Notes under the pieces: generated by a model
Databases searched by the model: none
Seen by the model: only the letters and a program-made list of their open reading frames with translations
What the model was told of the DNA's origin: nothing
DNA from: Xiphias gladius
Lineage: Eukaryota; Chordata; Actinopteri; Istiophoriformes; Xiphiidae
Reading direction: 5' to 3'
Length of the DNA stretch: 64,000 bases
Assembly: GCF_016859285.1 (NCBI RefSeq)
Contig: NW_024401807.1
Coordinates: forward strand, 314,501 to 378,500
Position numbers and translations under genes: made by a program
Shown: positions 1 through 11,700 of the stretch, piece after piece
Position numbering within the stretch: the first letter of the stretch is position 1
How the letters are laid out: each line of letters opens with the position of its first letter

Positions 1-1508
1 CCTGTGTTTGCAGGTATTGTTTTGTCACCATGAAAGCCAAAAAGAAGTTGGTACGCCCATTATGCCTGCGGGTAATTGAAGCAGAGCGCTGCAGGTCACA
101 CTCACTGCCCCGCCATCCCAAATCAATGCAACTCATAGGAAATACGGCACTTATTAAAACACTGTCATTCTTAAAGTAAAGTAAGGGTACTGTACCGTTT
201 CTAACAGCAAGTACCGCAATACCTTTTTAATATTGGTATGCACTATCTGTAACACAGATATCAGTGACCGATTACATCACTTGTGTGTCGCCAAGGGAGA
301 TATACAGGTAAATAAACAGCTTCACCTGAAGTTAGCTTCATTTTACAAAGTTCACTCAGCTCCAGGTCTCTCTCTTTTATCCTCCTTTTTTGTCCTTTTC
401 AGCACAAATGTATCTGCATAGAAACCGGACATGCTGCTGATTGTTGTCCATGTTTGTTTTGGTACAAGAATGTCACAGTTGGTGTTCTCAGTGGATCTCA
501 GGGGTCGTCCACCTCCAGAACTCCATTGGTTACTGAGCAATAGTTCAGTGAGCAAAAGGTTTATGCTGCTTCCTGACTGTCAAAGACCAAAGATATGTGA
601 CAGTTGGATAAAACAATCTTTATGTGTGGTTTGTCCAATCTTTGTAACTTTCAGCTAATCTTCAGCTTTTTACCAAACTTTAAGGGATGACACTCAAGAC
701 TCCTCTCTGCACACTATTTATGCAGACCACTCTTGACAATAAGATTTATTCCTCTCACTCTTTGCCAAGGAAGTCATTCCTGCCAGCTGTTATTATTCTA
801 TTAGAAATTCCCCTGCATGTCACAACTTCATGTGTCAAAGCCTCAGATTTTCCCATAATCAGGACAGACTGTTCACTCTAGACTTCTACATTCATTCTGA
901 TGTTGGTTTTTAATCTGTTGTTCATCTGCCCAATATTGTTTATAATGTTCACTAGCGTCATTACAATATAATTTAATAATCTTTATATTAAAGTGTAACT
1001 GCACTCAGTCTACACATAAAGAGCAACGATACTGTAATCAGGGTGATCTTTGCTTTGGCTTGGAGAAGACAAATTTATGACAGACAGTCTGAAGGTTGAG
1101 CTGTGGAGTTTTAAAGATACTTACCAGGCAAGTCGGGTCTAACAGAGAGTTCTATGGGAAATGTCAGATCCAGTGCTTCTCTTAACATATCATTATCATC
1201 ATCATTTGAATGGAAACGTGGTATCAAATGTTTGGACCCCACTGCATGTATTTTTAGTAATACTTTTCATATTACCAATGCACCCTACTCAACAAATACA
1301 AGCCATTAGTATGCAGTATCTACGATACTGACCACTATCATTGTTTCATTCAGTATATATTTATATTTAGAGTATGGTTACTTGGCTGCTGTCATAATGC
1401 AATTTTCCATCAACAAAGTACCCTTAAACAGACAGCAAAGCTTTAAGTAGGTGAGGTGAGGGAACTACCAGACAGACTGACTTCTGATGAACTTCTGGCA
1501 AGTCTTAC
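1..1508. other. Stretch without a supported exon (slx9 intron 2 and possibly beyond)
   Basis: The third and later slx9 exons should lie here or off the left edge. They should encode the basic helix rich in Lys, Arg and Glu that follows the conserved ALVQ segment, but I could not find it with confidence. A 14-nt piece near 1126-1139 is bounded by AG and GTAAGT on the minus strand, but it is too short to call. Otherwise I see AT-rich noncoding DNA with no recognisable repeat. Confidence 0.4.
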
Positions 1509-2228
1509 CTTTCTTGGCAGGTATAGTTACATCTGGAGTTTCTTCAAACTTCAGTGTTTGTACCAGAGCCTCTGGAGTGATTTTAGTGCCAGCAAAGATT
1601 CCAGTGGGAAAGGAACTCTCTGCCAGGGCCTGTGAAGTTTTAGAATATCAGTAAATGAGTACAAGTATATTATCTAACATATGCATCCAATAATTCCAAT
1701 TAATAAGGTACCGGTTATTGTAGTTAAAAGGTACAATTTTAGAATTAATTTACCTTTTCTCAGCGAGACTTCAAAATAAACTCAAATTTTCAATGAATTG
1801 AATATCTTGTCCAATAATGGAATGCTTTCCTGAAATTTGTGTGCTATTTCACAGAAATGTCTGTCACTAACTGTGCTCATAAAGCCTAAAAAGTGTGTTT
1901 ACTATATGTATTAATTTTCTAACATACCCGGTAAAACTACCTAACTAAATTCACAGATTTTGAAGTTCGTGACTTGTTCTTGGTTCACCTATCATTAATG
2001 TCCGCTCAGTGTCAGAGTCAGCGTTATTAATTCCACCATACAGACCTGTTTTTCCCCCTTGTTGTTTACAAGAAGTGGAGGAGTACCACTATGTAGGTCC
2101 AGGACAGGAGGCGTCTCTACCCTCAGAGACAGCACAGAGCCGGTGGCGACCTTGAGGCTGCTCGACCTGTCCAGCTTCACTGCCTCCTGGTGAAGCTTCT
2201 GACGGACATGTTTTATCTTTCCAACCAT
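1509..2228 (-). CDS. slx9: SLX9 / FAM207A ribosome biogenesis factor, 5' part (coding exons 1-2)
   Basis: In yeast and vertebrates SLX9 is a small nucleolar protein needed for 40S pre-ribosome processing and export. Coding exon 1 is 2046-2228 (61 codons, start ATG at 2228, donor GTCTGT). Coding exon 2 is 1509-1629 (acceptor CAG at 1630-1631, donor GTAAGA). The N-terminus begins MVGKIKHVRQKLHQEAVKL, matching the MGKVR..R.R.HQ.AV start of the family. Exon 2 carries IFAGTKITPEALVQTLKFE, the family signature (human IFARTKIDPSALVQKLEL). The basic C-terminal helical part is not seen, so the gene is cut by the left edge or continues through a long intron. Exon 1 between the start and the exon 2 motif is poorly conserved, as is usual for this family. 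The call rests on the two motifs and their spacing; no other family that I know combines them. Confidence 0.82.
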
Positions 2229-2350
2229 CTTGATCTATTTTTTTTGTTAAACCTAAACTAAGCTGTTTCACGCCTGCATACGTGTTGCTGCTCCCGGTTC
2301 CGACAGTGTGGGATGAGTGTCAAGTCAGTTACACTACCGCCGGAAACTCA
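2229..2350 (-). promoter_or_regulatory. Probable slx9 promoter / 5' UTR region
   Basis: This is the DNA immediately upstream of the slx9 start codon. It is locally richer in GC than its surroundings and contains a GCCGGAA core around 2339-2345, compatible with an ETS-family site, and a second CGGTTCCG patch near 2295. No TATA box is evident. The assignment is positional, and the transcription start is unknown. Confidence 0.3.
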
Positions 2351-2726
2351 TCTGTTACAGAAAATTCAAGAGTTAAATGTCTCACTTTTGGCACAAATGA
2401 CATTAATGGAAAGTGCTTTGCGATTCACTGTGAATTCGCGCTGATTTTATTTTCAGATTAAAACATTTTATTCCTTAAAACACATGTACAGAACAAATTA
2501 ATATGAAAAGGTTTTAATCTGAAAGGTAATAACAAAAGTACATGACAAGCGTGACTGGTGTACCCAGGCTAAAGGATCGGTGGAAAACGGCGGAAAAGAA
2601 AACATGGTTCCGTCCTCAAACTAATTGGTTTATTTTTGCTTTAAGTAGTTTATGCATTTACTGAACCTACAAATTTGTTTGTATGATATACAGAAAACAA
2701 TGTTGAGGCTGATTTCTGTGCTGTAT

Positions 2727-3550
2727 CCAGTGGTCTAAGAACTATTCAGATCTCTAACTTAAGTAAAAGTACCGATACCACACTGAGAAATCCTCCAACT
2801 AAAAGTATCATTAGCAAAAGGTCTTTTAAGTTTCAACTCTAAAAGTACTTTTTTGCAGACGAATGGACCGACTTTACTGACATGATATCATATCTTACAT
2901 TATCAAATTGTTAATCTTGAATCGAGGGTGCTTCAGCAGGACTTTACTGATCCAGCTGCTCCAGCTGGAGCTGGTTTTAGCTACTTTAGCCCAGTGGTTT
3001 CACACCTAGGGGTCGGGCCTCTTCAAAGGGTCACCAGATAAATCTTAGGGGTCGTCAGATGATTAATCTTAGAGGAGAGAATAAAAAAACAAAGTTTTGA
3101 TTCACTAATCTGTTTTCAGATTTTGGACACTTTCTTATCATTTAACCTCTTTGGGGACTCGAACGGTTTAATTTAAACCTCATGAGAATTTAGAGGGGAA
3201 ATGTCTCTTTGGTGCAGCTGAAAACAAGTCAGAGACATATGAAACATGATAAGGGGAACCAACTGCTTTTTTGTAAGAGGGCACAAACCAAAAAGTTTGG
3301 GAACCACTGCTTTAATCTTGGAGCAATGCAATTTATAAGTTTATCTCCTCTGTTTTTTTGTTAAATTTAATCACTAACCATACCTCTTTAAATAAATGTA
3401 GCAGAGTAAAAAGTACAATATTTCCTTCTCGATGTATTGGAGTAGATTAATAAAATGTCTTAAAATGCAAATACTCAAGTTAAGTAAGTTGAGTACCTCT
3501 AAGTTTTACTTAAGTACAGTACTTTGTACTTTGTTACTTTGCACCACTGG
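2727..3550. mobile_element. Teleost hAT-type MITE ('AAGTACTCAGATC / TTACTTAAGTA' family), outer element
   Basis: The ends are inverted: CCAGTGGT at 2727-2734 and ACCACTGG at 3543-3550. Each is followed inward by the ACTTAAGTAAAAGTAC-type sequence that I know as a very common nonautonomous repeat of fish genomes. There is no coding capacity. Candidate 8-bp target duplications flanking the CAGTGG termini are weak (about 5 of 8 matches). The element has been split by a second insertion at 2992-3309. Confidence 0.65.
2992..3309. mobile_element. Nested hAT-type MITE (CAGTGGTTCCCAAACTTTTT family)
   Basis: It starts CAGTGGTTTC at 2992 and ends GGGAACCACTG at 3309. The right end, read inward on the minus strand, is CAGTGGTTCCCAAAC, the terminal sequence of a widespread vertebrate nonautonomous hAT repeat. 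The flanking octamers CTTTAGCC (2984-2991) and CTTTAATC (3310-3317) agree at 6 of 8 positions, as expected for an aged 8-bp hAT target duplication. It lies inside the outer MITE at 2727-3550. Confidence 0.65.
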
Positions 3551-4850
3551 TTATTTCCCCTATGAGGAGAATGAAGTGACTAAAGCTCTACACTAGAGTG
3601 ACACAAGAAGCTCAACCCAATATTGGTGTTGTGTCATCAGGTGCCAATACATACAGTTGAAAAAAGTGGATTCCGGAACCTTGTGCAGCAGTTGGACAGA
3701 AAATATGACATGCCTGGGAGAAATTATTTCATATATAATGAAATCAAATCAATCAAATGGAATGACTGGGTGTCAGCAGCATTTATTTTGGTCCACACAC
3801 TATGGTGTGTTATCCTTATCCTCAATGGATCCAGGCTGCCCATTTACATCACATAAAGTTTAATATGAAGTTAAATATAAATTTGATTAGAGAATTCAGT
3901 ACTTAAAGTATAAAGACAATTATAGTAGTTGCATGAGGACAAACAGGTGTCAGGGACACAGTATGCTGCTCTAAGAGCAGCATTATTTGTTAGAGAATGC
4001 TTAGATATTTGGTTAGTTAAAACATGCCTGCAAACATTGCCCTATCCAAAAGGTGTGATTACACTGTATGCTAGTATAATAAATGATAGCACATTTTTCC
4101 AGCCCCAGTGACTTGTACATTTGTGCTCAAGAAGTTACAAATGTCTGTAGAGCAATACATCTGCCCTAAAAGCATGGGGCATACGATCCAGAGCAGTAAA
4201 GTATTTCCTTTTCCCAGAGCAGGGATGCATCCATTTTTCTAAAGCAGGCTAATACTTATATAACATCTTGCTCTGCAACTCATTGAAATCGTCCTCAACT
4301 TTCTGGTCACATAAGCATTTATTAAAAGTAACCAGTAAATAGTTGCACCATTAATTAAAAATCATATTTATTTGCAGCTTGACATGGCAAATGAATATTA
4401 GGTCTTCTATAATAAAAAACAAGCACATGGCCATTAACACTACAATGTTCTAAAATGTACAGTACATATGAATGTGTCTGTGTATACAAAAATAGACCTA
4501 TCAAAATATATTTACACAAATGGGTAATACGTGCATACCACAAAAAAATATCAGATGACACAAGACTACTAAGTACTGAATTGTGATTTCAGCCGGTTAT
4601 CTTTAGCTTAATATTCAAAAGGAGAGCATGTTAAGTACAATCACTTGTGCTTTCCATAAAAGAACCACATGCAAAAAAATCTGGTGTTCATGGAAAGAGC
4701 AGAAAAGCAACCACATGTCATATCTCTTCACATCTCTGATCTGATTGGGAACAGTGGGAGGTGTCATTGTGCCCTTGACCTTCGAACTTTGACCCTTGAT
4801 CTTCGACTTTTCTCAACTGCATTAGAAAGGTTTGGTTGTGTTAATGTGTC

Positions 4851-4904
4851 GCTGAAATAAAAAACATCTTCCCTGAATTCAGGGAAGATGTTCTTTATTT
4901 CAGC
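4851..4904. repeat. 54-bp near-perfect palindrome
   Basis: The arms 4851-4877 and 4878-4904 are reverse complements, except for one mismatched pair near the outer third. The centre is GAATTC with no spacer. It could be a head-to-head fragment of a very short inverted-repeat element or the product of replication template switching. No coding role is visible. Confidence 0.85.
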
Positions 4905-5125
4905 CAAGACATATGGTGTCTTGGTTCAGATTATATTGGATTTGCATTTGGTAAACATAAATTTGTATTTCATAAATGTGAATGGTATGACAAATTTCAA
5001 AATTGAATTTGACCAAATGAACATCTGGGGACTAAAGAAACAAATTCAGATTCTACTGATACAGCCAATCGCACGCTGGGTCCCAGCGTTGTATTGTGTG
5101 TGTATACAATGGGGCCCAAGGGTCT

Positions 5126-5180
5126 ATATGTATCTATGTGTATGTATATATATATATATGTACGTGTGTGTGTGTATGTA
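5126..5180. repeat. TA/TG-rich microsatellite
   Basis: An imperfect run of TATG, TGTG and TATATA units. Low-complexity ORFs on both strands here are products of this repeat. Confidence 0.85.
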
Positions 5181-6029
5181 GGTAAAAAGTGTGTTTGTAT
5201 GGTTATTGTGTATAATAGCATCTTTGCGTATATTACTGTATATCTTTCATAATGTATTTCTAAATGTTCATATAAAATAAATGGAGGCCATCTTACAAAC
5301 TTGTAAAGAGATTTCAGATATGGAAACTTGGTGTTCCTTTGGATCAACCTAGTTTATGGTTGTCTTTGCAATTATTTTTAGGTATTTTGCATATTTTAAT
5401 ATCTAATAACCTAGACAGGTTATTTGACTTCTGAATTGCAGACATCTGGCACTGTAAGGTATATATTTTTTTAGCTTATATTATATATATTTGTGGTACT
5501 TTGTTTATTTTAATTTGTTCTCCTGTATATGATAGTTTTATTTTTACTATGTAGCATTGAATATTGCCCTGTCTGTCCTGTTGCACCCTGAGGTCACCAA
5601 GGCAAGTTCCCCACAATGTTTTATTGTGATGGCAGTAAAGTTAATTCACTAAAGAACCAGGGATTTTTTACAAAATTGTTAAAGGGCTTCTGTGCATGCA
5701 ATGTTTATATATCATTGTAATAGAGCCAGGCCAGTATCAGCATGAGTACTGATGAGAAACAGACAATGTCAGTACAGAGATGCCAAAGGTATGTTTAAGT
5801 CATATAGAACTGTCACCAGTTCAAATGTCCTGCTCAATACATACAGTAAGTGTCATAACTATTTGTAAGGCATTCTTATCAAGAATGTTTATGCTGTGTG
5901 TTAGTGCTGAAGTTGAAAATCAGATTTTAAAAAATAACACAAATATTAATGTTGCCATTAGCCTCAAAAATCCACTTAATTACACCGTAGAGCTACAATA
6001 GGTGTAGTTGCAATTAAGCTATAGTCAGC

Positions 6030-6367
6030 CATAGAGCTGAAATGATTAGTTGACTAAATGATTAGTCAACTGTCAGACTAATAATCAGCAATTATTCTGA
6101 TAATAAACAGAAATGGCAAACATTTTGTAGTTCCAACTATTAATTTATGAAGAATTTTTGCTTTTCTTTCTTTAATGTAAGAGTTCATCCAGTATCTTTG
6201 GATTCTGGACTGTTGGTCAGACAAAACAAATATATCTGAAGATGTCACTTTGTCCTTTCGTAAATAACAACAGACATTTTTCCATATTTTTTGTCAAAAG
6301 ATTAATCAGCTGATTGAAAAAATCTGCATATCAGTCAATGATGGAAATAATTGTTAGTTGCAGCAGT
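6030..6367 (-). mobile_element. Teleost dispersed MITE (GCTGCAACTAAC..TTATTTTCAT family)
   Basis: On the minus strand the right end reads GCTGCAACTAACAATTATTT, the typical start of a very common fish repeat of the type GCAACTAACGATTATTTTCAT..GATTAATC. The left end carries the matching ATGATTAGTTGACTAAATGATTAGTC block. The interior also has ATTAATCAGCTGATT. It is nonautonomous and old, and its exact ends are uncertain by some tens of bases. Confidence 0.6.
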
Positions 6368-6810
6368 CAGGAGATGTAACATGTCTCTAATATTGATGGA
6401 GAAGGATGCATTTGTTAAATCTGTGCTTGCTTGTTTTCTACTGAAATGTCTCAGAATGTCTCACTCTGATTTGAATCTCATATTTAGGCATTCATTTAAT
6501 CCGTGTCAAAACCTTTTAGAAACATATTTACAACTTCAGAATATAGAATATAGATTGCTGTGTCTCAAATTTAGTACTTTAGTGGACTGAAGCGGGCAGA
6601 CAGTGTCCATGAAGTGCTGTTCGTTTAAAGAAAATACTGACAGAAAATATACATCCAGATCTAAACCTATTGGTGGCACATTCTTCTCTACAACAGAAAC
6701 AAATCTTTGTGCAACAGACACAGTACATCAAACATGAGCAGCAAAGTTCAAGTAAATCACAGGAACGGGTTACAGTCATACTATAGAGAACAAAAAAAAC
6801 CCAAAAACAT

Positions 6811-6831
6811 TATATATATATATATATATAT
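6811..6831. repeat. (TA)n microsatellite
   Basis: About ten uninterrupted TA units. Confidence 0.95.
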
Positions 6832-7029
6832 CTATAAATGTATCTGCTGCGTAGCATCCACTAAACATTTGGCCTAGTATTTCTTCACATCAAATGAGAA
6901 TGATATTAAAAACTATTTTAGGAACTATAATTATTTTCAAGAGTTAAGAATGATTCTACTCTCATTACTGAATAGCATGTGATAAGGATGTTTCCAATAC
7001 CTCTGGTGTATTAGGAAAGGGAAGAAGGT

Positions 7030-8703
7030 TTATTCCAGTCCTGTGATCCTGATGTGTACGAATAAGGAGGAGGGAGGAATACTGGTCCCATCTTTGGATA
7101 AAAGGTGAATGTGACGATAACCTAAGAACACAAAATAAACCCAGAGGGATTAGGAGGATACTAGGCTTCTTCATTTACTACATACAAGCTAGGTGGAATC
7201 TTTTATAACACACCTGCATAAATTCAAAGATATAGATGTCTGACAAACTAAAGAAAATCCTATTATAGAGTGTGGCTAGAAGGTCTTTTCCACCAGAAGC
7301 CTTCAGTGCCCCTTAAATTTCCATCTCTTGAACCTCATCAACCTTCCTAAAGGTTGCAGCAGGTTGGAATCAATGCCTCGTTTAGCTGCAGCTCTGCAGT
7401 TTTCATTAGTGAGAAAACAGATAAAGTTACTAGCAAACACCTGATGTTCATGTGACCTCCCTCCAACAGTTCCATTAAAAATTCAATCTGAAGAAATCTG
7501 CTGAAGGCTGGAAGGACTATGGGTGTAATTATACTACTATACAATATAATATTTGAACTATCTTGACAAAAATTTCCATACTGATTATAGATGGTCAGAA
7601 TTTCACACTTTTTCACCCTTTTTTTAAACATTAAAAATATTTAAAAAAACATTAAAAACTTTTTATGTTAAGATCACAACATAAATACTTAATAGGCATG
7701 ATATAATTTTTTAATTACAAGAAAACATATACAATTAAACCTAAGGCCTCTATGGTTGCTGTACAATAGCACTTTTAGAGCCAACATATCCGGGGCTGCA
7801 CTTTGTTTTGGTCTTTTGGACTATTTTCCATGGAAATTCTGTTATCTATGTCACTTTAATAACAGATTTCTCTCTGTAATGGTGTTAAATGTTGGTGGAG
7901 AAAATAAGTAATTTTAGACACAAGCCCTTATACTCGAACCAAGAAAACTGACGAAAACACAACATTTTCTACCGAGGCTTTACGTTGCTGAAAAATTAAT
8001 ATGAACCATGACTGCAAAAGCCAAGATGAGAGGCTTTATAGTTTCTAAGTGTTACAAAATGTAATGTCAAATAAAGGTCTGGTGAGATTATCGGGCAAAA
8101 TACAGCCAAAACACATTGTGTCCTTAAACAGACAATTTATACAATAATAAAGGTTCTATACAGAGAGATAAAGTTTGTGGAAGAAGTTTTAATGTAACCC
8201 ATGCATCTTGTTCAGCCTTACCTTGCTGCATGCAGCTAAAAGGCAGTGTATACTGCCCCACAAAGTCATTTTTAGATGTCTTGTCATAGTCTTCCACCAC
8301 AAAGCGCACAATGGCCAGGTCAGGAGTGTGGATGGTGAAGCGCAGAGTGTCATACCACACAGGGTTGAACCCTGCAGAGAGGACAAATCAGTCTGTCTTG
8401 TTCAATGTCCGGACTCATGCTGCTCAGAGACAAGTCCTAATTCTGTGTGCAAGTAAGCCAGATCTGAAATATTAAACGTTTTGTCAACCTATTCAGTCAC
8501 CCATTCATTCAGTCTCTACTTTATTTATTTCTACATCTGGAAGTGTATGGGTCCATGGCCTCTCCTGTACCATTGTTTTCGATGTATCTGGTCTCCTGCT
8601 TGGCCTGGTCCCTAGGAACTCCATGGATCTCCACTCTGACCAGAGGATCCACTATAGAATCCTCTTTGATGTTGACTTTGGGCAGCTGCTGGCCACTGAT
8701 CAC
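7030..8703 (-). other. plcd4: plcd4 C2-domain exons (coding exons 13-15)
   Basis: Exon 13 (8571-8703) begins [11 protein letters not shown], the usual start of the PLC-delta C2 domain, and continues with [13 protein letters not shown]. Exon 14 (8222-8371) has [21 protein letters not shown] and [13 protein letters not shown]. The last exon (7030-7121) encodes [11 protein letters not shown] and ends VHIRITGLE before TAA. This terminal exon is short and was found by extending the reading frame beyond the exon 14 donor. Confidence 0.94.
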
Positions 8704-11700
8704 CTTAAAAAGAAACATAAAAACACAGAGAAACATACAATGTTCTTAATGAAAGCTTTATTTTTTTGAGTGGTTAATAAAGGACTACGTTTCTAAATTC
8801 TTTCTAAGCTTCTTTTCCTTTTGTACCTGTATGTTGAGGATGACAGGTTGGTAGCCGTCCCGTTTTTGGGGCATCTCAGGGTCAAATCTATTCTCAACCT
8901 CTCTCATAAAACTTGGCTTCAGGATGTATCCACAGCAGCCGTTCTGACTGAACAGGCCATCATTCAGATCCATCCCTTCCCCAGCAGTCTGGAAGTTCAA
9001 TGCAACTGATGGAAAAGGAAAAGAAACAAGATTCATTTTTTTCCCCAACCTTTTTCATGTTATATTTTATTTGGTGAAATCACACCTATATAACCCACCC
9101 TAAAATCACACAACCCCCTTTATTCATGTTTTGATTGTCTTTCCACTTTTATTCTTTCAAATAAACTGACTTGTGACCATACAGACAAAAAAAGTTTTAT
9201 TCTGATAATGGCATTGATCCCAGCCAGACGGAATAAAGAATGATAAGTGATTCTTACAGATCTGTACTCCACGACAGTTAGTAGGTAGTCTATGCTGATG
9301 GCCTTTCCTTTTCTTTGGCAAGTCTCTTTATAGCTGTCTGAAAGCTGTGGGTCTGTTCCGCCGTGATATGCAATTACACATAGTAGATCCGCTGGTTAAA
9401 TTTTGTGCGACAAGCACCAGACTATTCCAAAATAACCACAGAAACCTCAGTGCTTCTGTGCACATCAAACTTGTTGTTTTGATTAATTATTCTCCAGTTT
9501 CTACTGCAATTCAACAGGCGTCTTGGAGACAGGCACATTGAAAACAGTTCACACAGTCTAATGAAGAATCTTAGATCGATTAAAACTTGTCACCATTGTT
9601 CCTTCAGACGTCACACGTCTATCTAAAACACCGGGTACCAGGACAATGGCTGCACACTCCAAGACTTTGAACAGGTCTGGCCAAAGTAACACATGGAGCT
9701 ACGCATGTTTAATTATAATACAGGTAGATGTGTCACTGCGATCACCAACATAATGTGATAGACATTGTTCGGGTTACATTTTATAGAGGTGTTTCCAAAA
9801 ACACCACTATAAAAAAAAATCTTAATTTATTTGTGGATCATACCATGATCACAGTTATGTCTGAATACAAAGATTAAGCAGAATACCATTTAATTATCAG
9901 ATTTTCAGCAATCATTTTCCCATGTAAATCAAATAGTAAAAATCATTTCATGAATAAAGAAATACAATATAAAAAACTAGACCTTATTTTAATTCTACTT
10001 TCACTGTACATATGGCACTATGGTGGTATTTAACTGCAGATGGTTATCGATCATTGTATGATAAATAAACTGGCACAGTACTACCCCATGGAAAACATGA
10101 TGATCGTAACATCTTCAACATGTTAGAAAGTGAATTCAAAAGTGAACTCAACTCAACTTAAAAGAGACATCATCTGCTCCTGGCAGTTGTTAGCTGCTAT
10201 GGTCATATTTTGAAACTGTGTATGTCCCAGACAACCAAGAGTTTTCTTTGAAAAAACTCTCTGCAGGATTCCCAAAGTGATGCAAGTAGTGAATGGGATT
10301 TACCATGATTGTCACAACTAACTACAAGTACTGACTAACTAACTAACTACTCTTTCTGATCCCACAGTATTATAAGTGCGCCATTCAATCTTACCAACTT
10401 TGGACGAGTCAAAGGTCAAACTAAGTTAATGTTACACCACAGGACACTGTTACTGATTCATGTGTATTCTCCCAGTTGAATGAATGAAGTACTGTGTGTG
10501 CAGTATTATTCATAATAATACTTTTCTGTTGCTATTTAATTTAAAACGGTAAAGCAGACTTTTTTTTACAAATAAGGCAAGAGAATAATGTATTAAAAAC
10601 TGTGTGGAGCTCATCTAATAACAGTGCTGTTTATTTTGCCTTTTTCTCTACAGACTACAATATGATACATTTCTCACTATTAAAATGTTTTTTTTTCCAT
10701 CCAGCCGTGGTCTGAATCATTGGGGACAGCTACGTCCTGCGTGGTGCCAAGAGAGCTACAGACACCATGGGGAACAACCTTGATGTTGATGGTATCTACA
10801 TCTATTGGTTCAGTTGGGATGGTCTGAGGCGGAAAAGCCTTATCCCATTCTTCCACCAGTCCCTATGGGGAAAAGCAGCACCGAATGTCCTCCTCATCCA
10901 CTGCAGTGGGAATGACCTGGGGGATGTCTCAAGCATCAACCCTATCACAGCAATGAAGGAGGACCTGCAACACATCCACCCACAGTATCCAGACATGAAG
11001 ATCATCTTCTCTGGCATCATCCAAAGATGCAGGTGGCTGGTGCCAATCTGGGCAAGACTGACAGGGCTTGCAGGTTTGTGCACAGTGTTATGGCCCCATA
11101 TGTTAATTGTTTAAGTGGCAGCTTTGTACATCACCATCACATAAGGTTTGACACTCCTGGGCTATTTTTGCACAATGGAGTTCATTTCACCACTAGGGGA
11201 AATTATATGTTTTTAAACAATTTTGCCGAGTCCATTGAAGGCCCACTTCCGCAACAGTGAAATGTTAATGTTTTTGTTCGCTATTGAAGTTGAGACTCAA
11301 TGGATTTTCTTAGCCCCCAACATAGCCCACAGTGTCATGCCTTATGTAATGAGTGTTATTTTTGTTATAGTTCTAAAATATTATGGTTAATATCAGTTTG
11401 CTGTTCCAAGAGTATCGCTTATTTAGAGGGAGGTTATTACTGGCGCAAATTTACAATTTTATTAAAATAGCCTATCAGGTTTCCTTTTTGTCCCTTCGAT
11501 AGTGACCTACATAAACCAACAAAACTGTTAACATGAATAGAACAGAACAGCTTCTTCCCTCAAGGTGTGAGCCTGCTACATATAAACTGTCTCACACACA
11601 AGGACTCATGATGAATAATGTCTCGTGGACTCTTTGCACCTTACCCCGATTATGTATGGACTGCCCATTACTAATAGCTTTTTCAACTACTGTATGCATT

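Larger units (their letters stand above)
3551..7029. other. Intergenic region between slx9 and plcd4, no gene seen
   Basis: It holds the palindrome at 4851-4904, a TA/TG microsatellite near 5126-5180, a MITE at 6030-6367 and a TA repeat at 6811-6831. The short ORFs here show no family resemblance. The plcd4 3' UTR must begin at 7029 and run downwards, but no clean AATAAA lies close to the stop. An ATTAAA at 6495-6500 (minus strand) is the nearest candidate that I saw. Confidence 0.5.

Noticed and set aside
352..555. Minus-strand ORF with LKRTKKEDKRERPG as a possible slx9 basic helix
   Set aside because: Basic but does not match the conserved K-M-K-L-R-R-E-x-W-L pattern of the family; no convincing acceptor.
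1126..1139. Possible 14-nt slx9 micro-exon
   Set aside because: Only splice-like dinucleotides support it; no homology can be judged at that length.
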